A stretch of DNA of 64,000 bases from Nonomuraea sp. NEAU-A123 (GCF_018603905.1 NZ_JAHFZZ010000002.1:310001-374000), one strand, 5' to 3'; counted from the first letter of the stretch, positions 47,741 to 57,239 are shown. Translations and numbers: made by a program. Notes: generated from the sequence alone by a model not told the origin.

Positions 47741-48736
47741 ATGGTGAGCGCTGAGCTGCTCGAGCAGCCGAGCGGCGCCCTGACGCTGCCGCTCGACCTG
47801 CCGCCGCTCGTCCTCGACCTGACCAGGGCCTGGCTGTGGTCCTACGGCAAGAACACGCGCGAGGCCTACGAGAGGGCGATCCGCCGCTGGCTGGCCTTCT
47901 GCGCCGAGACCGGCCTGGACCCGCTGCAGGCCCGCAAGGCCCACGGCGACGTGTTCGCCCGCTGGTTCGTCGAGACAGCCGGCAAGCCACCGAAACCGAA
48001 GTCGATCGCGCAGCTCATCTCGGCCGTGTCATCCTGGTACGACTACCTCGCCGGTGAAGAGGTGCTCGACGCCAACCGGTTCAAGAACACGCGGCGACCG
48101 AAGATCCCCCGCAAGCACTCCGAGACGATGGCCCTCACCAAGACCGAGGCCCACGCCGTGCTCCAGGCCGCCGACGTCTACCGGGTGGCCGACCGTGGCG
48201 GCAACGCCGAACTGCTACGGCTGCGCGCCGCCGCGCTCATCCGGCTGTTGTTCCAGGTCGGGGTACGCGTCTCGGAGGCGATCGACGCCGACGTCGCCGA
48301 CCTCGGCTCGGCCCGCGGCTACCGCACGCTCCGCATCACCCTCAAGGGCGGCACGAAAATGCTGGTCCGCAAGCTGCCGGTGGAGACGACGTACGCCCTG
48401 GACACCTACCTGGCATACCGGGCTCACCGGGACGGCGTCGAACCGCGCGAGCTGCGGGGCCCCCTGTTCGCCACCAGCACGGGGCGGCGCTGGTCACGGT
48501 CGAAGGCGTACGAACTGGTGCGGCGGGCCGCGAAGCTGGCCGGCGTCGAGTCGAAGGTCACCCCGCACACGGCCCGCCACACCTACGCCTCGCTCGCCGA
48601 AGAGGCGGGCGTACCCATGCGGACGATCCAGCTCGACCTGGGCCACCAGGACGTGTCCACGACGGAGATCTACACGGCGGGCCGGGATCGGCTGGAAAAG
48701 GACGCCTCGCAGATTGTCGCCTCAGCCATCGAGTAG
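47741..48736 (+). CDS. Tyrosine recombinase/integrase
   Basis: A 331-residue XerC/D-like recombinase; ATG at 47741 with GTGs at 47735 and 47744 as alternatives. The N-terminal SAM-like core-binding domain is at about residues 25-115 (YGKNTREAYERAIRRWLAFC). The catalytic domain keeps the full set: Arg in LLFQVGVRVSEAIDADV, Lys in ITLKGGTKMLV, H-x-x-R in TPHTARHTYASLAEEAG, His in IQLDLGHQDVSTTEIYT and the nucleophile Tyr in the same block. This size suits phage or island integrases and XerC-like resolvases. It is directly followed by the type VII-like cargo genes. Confidence 0.9.
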   Translation: MVSAELLEQPSGALTLPLDLPPLVLDLTRAWLWSYGKNTREAYERAIRRWLAFCAETGLDPLQARKAHGDVFARWFVETAGKPPKPKSIAQLISAVSSWYDYLAGEEVLDANRFKNTRRPKIPRKHSETMALTKTEAHAVLQAADVYRVADRGGNAELLRLRAAALIRLLFQVGVRVSEAIDADVADLGSARGYRTLRITLKGGTKMLVRKLPVETTYALDTYLAYRAHRDGVEPRELRGPLFATSTGRRWSRSKAYELVRRAAKLAGVESKVTPHTARHTYASLAEEAGVPMRTIQLDLGHQDVSTTEIYTAGRDRLEKDASQIVASAIE

Positions 48737-49231
48737 AAACCGTTGGCCGAGATCCTCGGGTCCCTGTCTGTGCGTTAGCTGCAGGAGCGCAGCTTCTGCG
48801 AGTTTGATGGCGTGACCGACAGGTGCGGCATCCGCACTCTGGGTGAGGCCGAATGGGCCGGGTCGCAACTCCGCCGGGGTGGGCCTCAATGCGGCGGTCG
48901 TAGTGCCGTTAGTCGTCGTGGCCATGCCGGGATTGCCCTTTGGGTTTCGATCGAGTAAAACCTGCGTATCTTCTGCCGCCGGCCCAGACTTCCCGTCCTG
49001 GGAAATGGCGCTCCGCGCAACGATGCCGCGATGGTGGGACCGGCCTTCCGGGGCTAAGGTAATCCGCAGGATGATCGGGGTGCCGAGGCCGGGACAATTC
49101 ACGAGGGCCCGCGGGTGTGCGGGGGTCCTGGCCGGTGGCCCGTCGCCTGGTCCACCGAAGGACCCGGCAGATCCGACCGCTCGAGCGCGCCGGATTGATC
49201 TTCATCCCTGACCTGGAGAAAGGCTTCGCAC
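48737..49231. other. 495-base gap without a clear gene
   Basis: No convincing gene is visible. A minus-strand frame of 67 codons (48925-48722) with AAAGGG upstream begins MATTTNGTTTAALRPTPAEL but has no recognisable family. I saw no tRNA, attachment-site duplication or strong hairpin. The last 30 bases hold the ribosome site for the gene at 49232. An att site for the neighbouring recombinase could lie here but cannot be recognised by eye. Confidence 0.5.
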
Positions 49232-50146
49232 GTGAGTCCAATGCCGTCCGGAAAAGCGCTCCCGGTGGGAGGATTCCTCCTCTCCGCCGCGGGCATGACT
49301 GCGATCGTCTGGCAGATGCTGGCGGTCACATTTCCTGACGGGGATCCGGAAAAGGCACGCCAGGCGGCGCAATTGTTACGACAGTTGGCGACGCGGGTGG
49401 ATACCAGCGAGGAAACGGCCGTAGGAGCCGCGACCAGCCTGGGGCAGCATAATTTGGGCGCCGGTGTAGCTGCCTTCGAAAAATATTTCTGGACCGAGAT
49501 CGCCCCTTACCCGGTGCGATTGTCGGCGTATTTGCGCGGACTGGCCGACGCGGTGGACGACTACGCCGACATGCTGGCCCAAGTCCAGCACGCACTCCAT
49601 TCGATGGCGATCACCCAATGGCTGGAACTGCTGATGTTCTTCTGTTGGCCGGGGGTCGAAAGGAAGATCAAGTTTTTCCTCGACTGGGCGCAGCGCAAGG
49701 CGCAGGCGCGGCTGCTGAAGAAGCTACTCGAGCATGCGGTGGCAAGGCGCCTCCTGCACGCCACCGTGGGCACGAGCGTCTACACGGTTCTCGACCAGTT
49801 GATCGTCGACGGGGTCAAGGGGGCGAGGGGCGAGGACATGGGGTCGTGGGGCGACCGCGGCGAGTACATGCTGAAGAACTTCGCGGCGTGCATGGTCTTC
49901 TACAACGTGGACCCGGCCCATTTCGGGAAAAACGCCTTCAAGATCCTGCCGAAGAACGAGGCGGCACGGAACGCCGTCGTGTTCACGACCGGATCCACCG
50001 TCTTCACCATGACGGCAAACGCGCTCAACAACCCCGGCGCCGTGGTCGATGACCCCTGGAGTCTCACGCCCACGTGGGAGCAGATGCTCGCCAAACTGAC
50101 GGTGGCAGGAGGCCAGGACCAGTTCAAGCGCTGGCGGGGCTACTAG
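49232..50146 (+). CDS. CpnT-like/WXG100-like N-domain protein, type VII secretion candidate
   Basis: A 304-residue protein from the GTG at 49232 with CTGGAGAAAGG upstream. Residues about 30-130 resemble the helical N-terminal domain of CpnT-type type VII substrates: TFPDGDPEKARQAAQLLRQL, then a long helical hairpin through FEKYFWTEIAPYPVRLSAYL. A Trp/Phe-rich stretch and a basic helix (RKAQARLLKKLLEHAVARRL) follow. The last 110 residues (DMGSWGDRGEYMLKNFAACM to the end) match nothing I know and carry no recognisable toxin motif. It is convergent with the YbaB and Pro/Ser-rich genes. Confidence 0.65.
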   Translation: MSPMPSGKALPVGGFLLSAAGMTAIVWQMLAVTFPDGDPEKARQAAQLLRQLATRVDTSEETAVGAATSLGQHNLGAGVAAFEKYFWTEIAPYPVRLSAYLRGLADAVDDYADMLAQVQHALHSMAITQWLELLMFFCWPGVERKIKFFLDWAQRKAQARLLKKLLEHAVARRLLHATVGTSVYTVLDQLIVDGVKGARGEDMGSWGDRGEYMLKNFAACMVFYNVDPAHFGKNAFKILPKNEAARNAVVFTTGSTVFTMTANALNNPGAVVDDPWSLTPTWEQMLAKLTVAGGQDQFKRWRGY

Positions 50147-50214
50147 CAGTCGCCACCGGCCAAGTAGCCGGTGCCGACTTCGCCGACATCACCAAGAGCC
50201 AGGAGATCGGCTGC

Positions 50215-50574
50215 TCAGCGCTGTTCCCGGCTGAAGCGCCGGGCCTCCTCCGCGAACGGAGTCAGGCCGCCGACCATCATCTCGCTCATCTGCCTGGCCG
50301 CGTCCGTCGCGGCGTTGTTCGCGGCGGCGAGAACGGCTTCGGCCAAGGCCTCCGAGCCGAGCCTGAGCGCACGAGGATTGATTTTCAAACCGCTCAACGC
50401 CCCGCTCGGCAGCACCTCGACCTCCACTTCGCCGTTGGCCGCCTCGCCTCTGCCGCGAAGAGCGTTGAGGTTCTCCTGCAATGCCTCCAGGGGCCGCGTT
50501 TCTGCCTGAAACTCGGCCAGAAGCCGGTTGATCTCGGGGTCGACAATGGGAATGCCGTCATAGGGTGTGGCCAT
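50215..50574 (-). CDS. YbaB/EbfC family DNA-binding protein
   Basis: A 119-residue protein from the ATG at 50574. It shows the YbaB fold: an N-terminal helix, the strands GEVEVEVLPSGALSGLKINP, and a C-terminal helix with AAANNAATDAARQMSEMMVG. YbaB proteins bind DNA as dimers. In actinobacteria short YbaB-like genes are frequent next to WXG100/type VII secretion cargo, where their role is unknown. It starts 26 bases after the Pro/Ser-rich gene, in one operon. Confidence 0.82.
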   Translation of the reverse strand: MATPYDGIPIVDPEINRLLAEFQAETRPLEALQENLNALRGRGEAANGEVEVEVLPSGALSGLKINPRALRLGSEALAEAVLAAANNAATDAARQMSEMMVGGLTPFAEEARRFSREQR

Positions 50575-50600
50575 CAGATCTCCAATAGGTGTGCGTTACG

Positions 50601-51353
50601 TCAGGAACTGATCGTGCCGTCCGGCGGCGAGAACTTGGGCGGATCGGACACCTTCGGCAGGGCTTGGACAGTGGCCCAGTTCGCGATGTCGACGGCGGTT
50701 TTCATGCTGGCCAACCGGTCGGCGATCTCCGAATATACGGCACCGAGCTTTCCGGTGTAGTTGCCGGCTTTCTCGAGCCCTTTGGAGTAACCCTCTCTGA
50801 ACCTTTTTCCCGCCTCGTCGGTGCCGGCGAAGTCGCCCAGGCCGGCGATGTCGTCGAGAATCTTGCGGGCGTCCCGCAGGAGATCGGTGTGCTCGTCGTT
50901 GAACGCGCCGACCACGTTCTTGAAGTTGGTCTTGTCGGTGAGCGACTCCGAACCAGCACTGCCGCTGCCCGGCCCTTCCGGCGATGGGACAGGATAGCGC
51001 GGCGCCGATGGCCCAGCCGTGGGAGACGCCTCCGGCCCAGGCGCGCTGGGGGACGTCGAGGGCGACGGACTCCCCGGCTGAGTGGGCGTGTCCGAAGGCG
51101 AGGGACTCGCCGACGAAGAGGGAGACCCGGAAGGCGACGGACTCTCCGACGGAGAAGGCGTTCCGGAAGGCGAGGGACTCTCCGACGGAGAAGGCGAGTC
51201 AGACGGAGAAGGCGAGTCGGAGGGCGACGGACTGGCCGACGAGGTGGGCGACTCGGAAGGCGAGGGACTCGCCGACGAAGGACCAGGAGATGGGCTGGGC
51301 GAAGAAGTGACCGTGGGCGACGGGGATGGAGCGGTGGAATCCGCCGGAGGCAT
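50601..51353 (-). CDS. Pro/Ser-rich protein with C-terminal WXG-like helical domain
   Basis: A 250-residue protein from the ATG at 51353 with AAGGAGAACGTC upstream. There is no signal peptide. Residues about 9-110 are a repeat of Pro and Ser with regular Asp/Glu (SPSPSESPTSSASPSPSDSP and similar), encoded by imperfect 12- to 24-base repeats (about 51023-51329). Residues about 130-250 are predicted helical, with FKNVVGAFNDEHTDLLRDAR and FAGTDEAGKRFREGYSKGLE, as in ESX-associated helical-hairpin proteins. An N-terminal disordered arm before such a domain is unusual. First gene of an operon with the YbaB-like gene. Confidence 0.68.
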   Translation of the reverse strand: MPPADSTAPSPSPTVTSSPSPSPGPSSASPSPSESPTSSASPSPSDSPSPSDSPSPSESPSPSGTPSPSESPSPSGSPSSSASPSPSDTPTQPGSPSPSTSPSAPGPEASPTAGPSAPRYPVPSPEGPGSGSAGSESLTDKTNFKNVVGAFNDEHTDLLRDARKILDDIAGLGDFAGTDEAGKRFREGYSKGLEKAGNYTGKLGAVYSEIADRLASMKTAVDIANWATVQALPKVSDPPKFSPPDGTISS

Positions 51354-51533
51354 GACGTTCTCCTTATTCGGTACTGCCTGTCACATTGTCGCAAGCGCAG
51401 GACAGCGGCCACTCTACGCAATTGATCACATCTCGGGCGGGTCGTCGAAGTGTCCCAGGTCCGACAAGCCCGTGCGCAGATGATCCGGGACACCACGAAG
51501 AACGGCCCCGCACCGCGTGGTCGAGAACCGGTA

Positions 51534-52688
51534 TCAGCCCTTGTAGTTGAAGACCTGACGCAGCGTGTGCTGAACGGTGACGAGGTCCTTCTGGTCTTCC
51601 ATGACCTGGTCGATCGACTTGTACGCTTCCGGATGCTCATCCACCAGAGCCCCGGCGCGGTCGGCGTTCCAGGTGCGATCTCCCATCGCCTCGGTGAGCG
51701 AGGCGGCGGTGAGCTTCTTGCGCGCCTCGGTACGGGACATGCGCCGTCCCGCGCCGTGGGAGCAGGAGTTGTAGGAGGCGGTGCTGCCCAGGCCGGTCAC
51801 GATGTAGGAGCGGGTGCCCATGGAGCCGGGGATGATGCCCTCGTCCCCGCTGGCGGCCTTGATCGCTCCCTTGCGGGTGATCCACATGTCGCGGCCGTGG
51901 TAGCGCTCCATCTGGGTGAAGTTGTGGTGGGCGTTGATCGTGCGCAGCGCGCAACCGTGTCCGACGATCTGGAACAGGGAGGCGACCAGCACCTCGGCCA
52001 TGCGGGCGCGTGAGGCCATGGCGTAGCGCTGGGCCCACAGCATGTCCTCGATGTAGGCGGTGAACTGCGGCGTGCCCTGCACGAGGTAGGCCAGGTCCGG
52101 GTCCTCCAGCTCGATGAACCACTGCTTCATCAGCTGCTTGGCCTGGCTGATGTGCTTGGTGGCGAGCTGGTTGCCGATGCCGCGCGAGCCGGAGTGCAGC
52201 ACCGTCCACACGTGATCGCGCTCATCCAGGCAGACCTCGACGAAGTGGTTGCCGGAGCCGAGCGTCCCGAACTGCGCGATGACCGTGTGTTCCTGCTTGC
52301 CCGTCAGTGAGGTGCTGGGCGTGCCGATCGCGTTGAGCGAGGCGTCGGTGGACGGGTCGTCATGGCCCTGGCCGACGCCGGCCGGAATGCGCTGCTCGAT
52401 GAGCGGCATGAGCGCGGCCAGGGTGTCGGGCAGGTCCGCGGCGGTCAGGTCGGTTTCGGTGGCGACCATGCCGCAGCCGATGTCCACGCCCACGGCCGAG
52501 GGGATGATGGCGCCCTGGGTGGGGATGACCGAGCCGACGGTGGCGCCCATGCCGACGTGAGCATCAGGCATCAGCGCGACGTGGCTGGGGACGAAGGGCA
52601 GGCGGGCGGCGCGGGCGGCTTGTTCGATGGTGCCCGCCTCGATGTCGCTGGCCCAGGAGAGCAGGCCCGGTGCTACTCGCTGCGGCAT
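51534..52688 (-). CDS. rtcB: RNA-splicing ligase RtcB
   Basis: A 384-residue protein. The ATG at 52688 has GAAGGGCGG upstream; an open frame reaches 52811 but is not family-like. Metal and active-site motifs are in place: LMPDAHVGMGATVGSVIPT, AVGVDIGCGMVATETD (metal-ligand Cys), TLGSGNHFVEVCLDE, LHSGSRGIGNQLA and the guanylylated His in SCSHGAGRRMSRTEAR. RtcB joins 3'-phosphate or cyclic phosphate RNA ends to 5'-OH ends using GTP and Mn2+. No RtcA or RtcR is beside it; actinobacterial copies often stand alone. Confidence 0.93.
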   Translation of the reverse strand: MPQRVAPGLLSWASDIEAGTIEQAARAARLPFVPSHVALMPDAHVGMGATVGSVIPTQGAIIPSAVGVDIGCGMVATETDLTAADLPDTLAALMPLIEQRIPAGVGQGHDDPSTDASLNAIGTPSTSLTGKQEHTVIAQFGTLGSGNHFVEVCLDERDHVWTVLHSGSRGIGNQLATKHISQAKQLMKQWFIELEDPDLAYLVQGTPQFTAYIEDMLWAQRYAMASRARMAEVLVASLFQIVGHGCALRTINAHHNFTQMERYHGRDMWITRKGAIKAASGDEGIIPGSMGTRSYIVTGLGSTASYNSCSHGAGRRMSRTEARKKLTAASLTEAMGDRTWNADRAGALVDEHPEAYKSIDQVMEDQKDLVTVQHTLRQVFNYKG

Positions 52689-52867
52689 GAGGGACCGCCC
52701 TTCTGCTTGATGATCTCGTAGCAGCGTATGCGACTGGAGCGCGGTGATCGCCACTGGTTTGTCAGCGGCGTCCGCCACGAGCCAGCCGACACGGACGATC
52801 TCGTGCATCACCTGAACCCGGCCCAGGTTCTCCTACTTACCCTCCGTGATATTGAGATCACGCCAAA

Positions 52868-53521
52868 ATGGCGGATGAGGTTGCCGTCATGGGGGAGCCG
52901 TCCGTGAAACGTTTACGTGAATGGGTGCACAGGGACGCCGGTTGGGCGGCCGTGTGCCTAGCGCTGTGGGGGCTCCTGGTCGCCATTGTGGGGGTCGTCG
53001 TGGGTGGAGCCGCGCTGGGACGCGACTACTTCAACATCACAGCCACGCCGTCTCCTTCGGCATCCCCGACACCCTCGATATCGATCACACAACCGCGGCC
53101 CACGCCGGCCAAGACAGCAGATGGGCGAAAGCCGAAGCCAAAAACCGAACCGACTTCCCACCCGGTTTCGCCCACGTCGGCAACGGATTCACAGACAGAG
53201 CCGGAAACCGTACCGACTTCCGAAGGATCGGTGCCGAAAGGGCTGGTGGGCCGGTGGATCGGCAGGGGCAACCAGTACGCCTATGACGACTTCACCCACG
53301 AGGTGGATGTGACTCTGACAGCCGATGCGGAGTTCAGACTGAGTTTTGGCGGCGGCGCCACCAATGACGAGGGCGTTTTCGAGGCGGACAGCCGCACCAT
53401 CATCTTCCAAGGCCAGACCGGTTCCTATGAATGGCAATGGCGAATGTCGACGTATGCCGGAAGGAAGAAGCTGACCATCATCAATAGCGGAGGCGGGCAA
53501 TACGTGCTGTACAAGCGGTGA
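52868..53521 (+). CDS. Single-pass membrane protein with C-terminal beta domain
   Basis: A 217-residue protein; ATG at 52868, with the ATG at 52889 (GATGAGG upstream) also plausible. One membrane helix (WAAVCLALWGLLVAIVGVVV) is followed by a Ser/Thr/Pro-rich linker of about 65 residues and a C-terminal domain of about 90 residues. The latter is rich in beta strands (GLVGRWIGRGNQYAYDDFTH, LTADAEFRLSFGGG), resembling lipocalin-like or DUF-type extracellular domains. I do not recognise a family. It ends 4 bases before an open frame upstream of recD2 but has no obvious link to it. Confidence 0.7.
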   Translation: MADEVAVMGEPSVKRLREWVHRDAGWAAVCLALWGLLVAIVGVVVGGAALGRDYFNITATPSPSASPTPSISITQPRPTPAKTADGRKPKPKTEPTSHPVSPTSATDSQTEPETVPTSEGSVPKGLVGRWIGRGNQYAYDDFTHEVDVTLTADAEFRLSFGGGATNDEGVFEADSRTIIFQGQTGSYEWQWRMSTYAGRKKLTIINSGGGQYVLYKR

Positions 53522-53676
53522 TGTACAGCACGGCTCGCCGTAGCCGATGCATCGCCGCGCAAGCGTACGACTCGCCCGTGAGGTGCCTCACGCGGTGGCC
53601 GGGGCCAAGCCGATCATACGGCGGCCCACCGATGCTGCTCTACGCTGGCTCGGGAATGGTCGGAAGTGAGGTTTGT

Positions 53677-55890
53677 GTGAAGCCTGGCGCGGATGGTCAA
53701 CTCGCTGCTCATATCGATGCGGTCTTGGAACGCATCACGTATGCCAACGAGGAGAGCGGCTACACGATCGCGCGCGTGGCCACCGACCGGTCGGGCGCCG
53801 AGCTGCTGACCGTGGTAGGACCGCTGCTGGGCGCGCAGGTCGGCGAGTCGCTGCGGCTGAGCGGCCGCTGGACCTCCCATCCCAAGTACGGCAAGCAGTT
53901 CGAGGTGTGGTCGTATGCCACCGTGCTGCCGGCCACCGTCCAGGGCATCCGCCGCTACCTGGGCTCCGGCCTGATCAAGGGCATCGGGCCGAAGATGGCC
54001 GAGCGGATCGTCGACCACTTCGGCACCGCCACGCTGGAGGTCATCGAGCAGGCGCCCGAGCGGCTGGTGGAGGTGCCGGGCCTGGGCCCCAAGCGGACCA
54101 AGCTGATCGCCGCCGCCTGGGAGGAGCAGAAGATCATCAAAGAGGTGATGATCTTCCTGCAGGGGGTGGGCGTGTCCACCTCGATCGCGGTGCGCATTTT
54201 CAAGGAGTACGGCGAGGGCTCCATCTCCGTCGTCAAGAGCCGGCCGTACCAGCTGGCCGACGACGTGTGGGGCATCGGCTTCAAGACCGCCGACACCATC
54301 GCCCAGGCGGTCGGCATTCCCCATGACAGCCCTGAGCGCGTCAAGGCCGGGCTGCGCTACACCCTGTCGCAGGCCGCCGACGACGGCCACTGCTACCTGC
54401 CCGCGCCCAACCTCATCGGCGACGCCGTCAAGATCCTCGAGGTGCCCGCCGCCCTGGTCGCCGACTGCCTGGAGGAGCTGGTCGGCGAGGAGGGCGTGGT
54501 ACGCGAGGAGATCCCGGCCGGCGACAACGTCGTGCCGGCGGTCTACCTGGTGCCCTTCCACCGCGCCGAGCTGTCGCTGGCCTCGTCGCTGCTGTCGCTG
54601 CTGCGCGGCGGCCACGACCGGCTGGCCGCCTTCGCCGAGGTCGACTGGGAGCGGGCCGAGCAGTGGCTGCGCGGCCAGACCGGCGCCGACCTGGCCACCG
54701 AGCAGCGCCAGGCCGTACGGCTGGCGCTGACGGAGAAGGTCGCGGTGCTGACCGGCGGGCCGGGCTGCGGCAAGAGTTTCACCGTGCGCTCCATCGTGAC
54801 GCTGGCCCGCGCCAAACGGGCCAAGGTGATCCTGGCCGCGCCCACCGGCCGGGCCGCCAAGAGGCTCGCCGAGCTGACCGGCCACGAGGCGACCACCGTG
54901 CACCGGCTCCTGCAGCTGCGGCCCGGAGGGGATGCCACCTTCGACCGCGACAATCCCCTGGACGCCGACCTGGTGGTGGTGGACGAGGCGTCCATGCTGG
55001 ACCTGCTGCTGGCCAACAAGCTCGTCAAGGCGGTCGCGCCCGGCGCCCACCTGCTGTTCGTGGGGGACGTGGACCAGCTGCCCTCGGTCGGCGCGGGCGA
55101 GGTGCTGAAGGACCTGCTGGCCGCCGAGGACATCCCCCGCGTACGGCTGACGCAGATCTTCCGCCAGGCCCAGGAGTCGGGCGTGGTGGTCAACGCCCAC
55201 CGCGTCAACACCGGCCTGCACCCGAAACTGGAGGGAATGACGGACTTCTTCCTGTTCCCGTGCGAGGAGCCGGAGGAGATCGCGGCGCTGACCGTCGACG
55301 TGGTGGCCCGGCGCATCCCCCGCAAGTTCGGCCTCAACCCGCGCCGCGACGTACAGGTGCTGGCCCCCATGCACCGCGGCGCCGCCGGGGCCGGCGCGCT
55401 CAACATCGCGCTGCAGGAGGCCCTGACCCCCTCCCGCGAGGACCTGCCCGAACGCCGCTACGGCGGCCGGGTCTTCCGCGTCGGCGACAAGGTCACCCAG
55501 CTGCGCAACAACTACGAAAAAGGCGCGGCGGGGGTGTTCAACGGCACCGTCGGCATCGTCGTCGACATCCGTCCCGACGAGCAGAAGCTGAGCGTCTTGA
55601 CCGATGAGGACGAGCAGGTCGAGTACGCCTTCGACGAGCTCGACGAGCTCGCCCACGCCTACGCCGTCTCCATCCACCGCTCCCAGGGCAGCGAGTACCC
55701 GGCCGTGGTCATCCCCCTGGCCACCAGCTCCTGGATGATGCTGCAGCGCAACCTGCTCTACACCGCGATCACCCGGGCCAAGCGGCTGGTCGTCATCGTC
55801 GGGTCGCGGCGCGCGCTGGCGCAGGCCGTACGGACCAAGGGCGCCGGGCGGCGGCACACCAGCCTGACCCACCGCCTGGCCCAGCACTGA
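53677..55890 (+). CDS. recD2: RecD2-like ATP-dependent DNA helicase
   Basis: A 737-residue protein; the GTG at 53677 is preferred because of AAGTGAGG upstream and the family-like ERITYANEESGYTIARV start (the ATG at 53656 is an alternative). It has an N-terminal OB-like and helix-hairpin-helix region (GLIKGIGPKMAERIVDHFG), then the superfamily 1B core: Walker A VLTGGPGCGKSFTVRSIV near residue 365, Walker B LVVVDEASMLDLLL, motif III FVGDVDQLPSVGAGEVL, and a C-terminal SH3-like and motif V/VI region (YAVSIHRSQGSEYPAVVIPL, TAITRAKRLVVIVGS). RecD2 moves 5' to 3' on DNA and acts in repair independently of RecBC. Confidence 0.92.
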   Translation: MKPGADGQLAAHIDAVLERITYANEESGYTIARVATDRSGAELLTVVGPLLGAQVGESLRLSGRWTSHPKYGKQFEVWSYATVLPATVQGIRRYLGSGLIKGIGPKMAERIVDHFGTATLEVIEQAPERLVEVPGLGPKRTKLIAAAWEEQKIIKEVMIFLQGVGVSTSIAVRIFKEYGEGSISVVKSRPYQLADDVWGIGFKTADTIAQAVGIPHDSPERVKAGLRYTLSQAADDGHCYLPAPNLIGDAVKILEVPAALVADCLEELVGEEGVVREEIPAGDNVVPAVYLVPFHRAELSLASSLLSLLRGGHDRLAAFAEVDWERAEQWLRGQTGADLATEQRQAVRLALTEKVAVLTGGPGCGKSFTVRSIVTLARAKRAKVILAAPTGRAAKRLAELTGHEATTVHRLLQLRPGGDATFDRDNPLDADLVVVDEASMLDLLLANKLVKAVAPGAHLLFVGDVDQLPSVGAGEVLKDLLAAEDIPRVRLTQIFRQAQESGVVVNAHRVNTGLHPKLEGMTDFFLFPCEEPEEIAALTVDVVARRIPRKFGLNPRRDVQVLAPMHRGAAGAGALNIALQEALTPSREDLPERRYGGRVFRVGDKVTQLRNNYEKGAAGVFNGTVGIVVDIRPDEQKLSVLTDEDEQVEYAFDELDELAHAYAVSIHRSQGSEYPAVVIPLATSSWMMLQRNLLYTAITRAKRLVVIVGSRRALAQAVRTKGAGRRHTSLTHRLAQH

Positions 55891-56050
55891 GGATTTTTCC
55901 TCTTTACCCCTGTGGCGCGCGGTTGACCTGGTGTTCTCAGCAACAAGTAATTCAAACGTTACCGAACTATCCCAAACTCATCCGCGTCTTACATGCAGGA
56001 GCATTAAGGTCTTTGACATTGACTTTGCTGTTATGGGGGAGAGGACTGAC

Positions 56051-57232
56051 TTGAACGTCATGCCCGGTTGGAGGACGCCCGTCGCGGGCATGGCCCTGCT
56101 CGCGGCCGCGGTATTGACCGCATCCTGCTCGAGCGCTCCCACCGCCGCGCGCAACGCCGAGGCGGCCAAGGCGACCACCTCAGCGACCCCCGAGGCGCCG
56201 ACGATCAAGATCACGCCCGCGGAAGGCAGCTCGAAGGTCAGCCCCGAGAAGAAGATCGTCGTGACCGCCGCCGGCGGCACCCTGGACGAGGTCGTGGCCG
56301 AAGGCGGCGGCAAAACCGTCGAGGGCACCTTCAACGCAGACAAGACCAAATGGGTCTCCAAGGGCGCCCTGCGCCCCTCCAGCTCCTACACCATCAGCGC
56401 CAAGTCCGGCGTGACCAGCGCCGCCAGCACGTTCAAGACGCTCACGCCCGAGCGCGAACTCCAGGTCGCCGACGTCACGCCGAACGCCAAGGGGGAGACG
56501 GTCGGCGTGGGGGCACCGATCATCGTCACCTTCAACCAGCCCGTCAGCGAGAAGGCCACCGTCGAACGCGCCCTGGAGGTCGAGGCGCAAAAGCCCGTCG
56601 ACGGCGCCTGGCGGTGGATCAACGACACCACCGTCATCTACCGCACCGCCAAGTACTGGCCCGCCCACCAGAAGGTCACCTTCAACGCCCGCCTGGCCGG
56701 CGTCAAGGGCGGCAAGGGCCTGTACGGGGTCAAGGACTACGACACCTCCTTGAAGATCGGCGCCAGGGTGATCAGCAAGGTGAACACCAAGAAGCACATG
56801 ATGTACGTCTACCGCGACGGCAAGCGCGTGCAGACGATGCGCATCAGCGCCGGCATGGCCACCACCCGCGAGTACACCACCACCTCCGGCGTCCACCTGA
56901 CCATGGAGCGCGGCAACCCGGTCCGCATGATCTCACCCGGCCGTAAGAAGGGCGACCCCGGCTACTACGACGTCATGATCAACCACGCCGTGCGGATCTC
57001 CAACTCCGGCGAGTACGTCCACGCCAAGGACAACGTCTGGGCCCAGGGCCGCTCCAACGTCAGCCACGGCTGCATCAACTCCCGCCCTGACCAGGCCCTG
57101 TGGTTCTACAACCACTTCCAGCGCGGCGACGTCGTCGACATCGTCGGCACCACCCGCGAACTGGAGTGGAACAACGGCTGGGGCTTCTGGCAGTTGCCCT
57201 TCTCCAAGTGGAAGAAGGGCAGCGCCCTCTAA
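56051..57232 (+). CDS. L,D-transpeptidase (Ig-like plus YkuD) lipoprotein
   Basis: A 393-residue protein. I prefer the TTG at 56051, six bases after GGGGGAGAGG; the ATGs at 56033 and 56060 are alternatives. The signal (MPGWRTPVAGMALLAAAVLT) ends in a lipobox LTASC. Two Ig-like domains (about 55-240) with VGAPIIVTFNQPVSEKATVE precede the YkuD catalytic domain (about 250-375), whose motif is HAKDNVWAQGRSNVSHGCIN with the catalytic Cys, and the actinobacterial C-terminal tail WNNGWGFWQLPFSKW. The enzyme makes 3-3 cross-links in peptidoglycan, as in mycobacterial LdtMt2-type enzymes. Confidence 0.93.
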   Translation: MNVMPGWRTPVAGMALLAAAVLTASCSSAPTAARNAEAAKATTSATPEAPTIKITPAEGSSKVSPEKKIVVTAAGGTLDEVVAEGGGKTVEGTFNADKTKWVSKGALRPSSSYTISAKSGVTSAASTFKTLTPERELQVADVTPNAKGETVGVGAPIIVTFNQPVSEKATVERALEVEAQKPVDGAWRWINDTTVIYRTAKYWPAHQKVTFNARLAGVKGGKGLYGVKDYDTSLKIGARVISKVNTKKHMMYVYRDGKRVQTMRISAGMATTREYTTTSGVHLTMERGNPVRMISPGRKKGDPGYYDVMINHAVRISNSGEYVHAKDNVWAQGRSNVSHGCINSRPDQALWFYNHFQRGDVVDIVGTTRELEWNNGWGFWQLPFSKWKKGSAL

Positions 57233-57239
57233 AGCGGCC

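Noticed and set aside
48722..48925. 67-codon minus-strand frame after the recombinase
   Set aside because: Plausible ribosome site but no recognisable family, and it overlaps the recombinase end; mentioned in the gap entry only.
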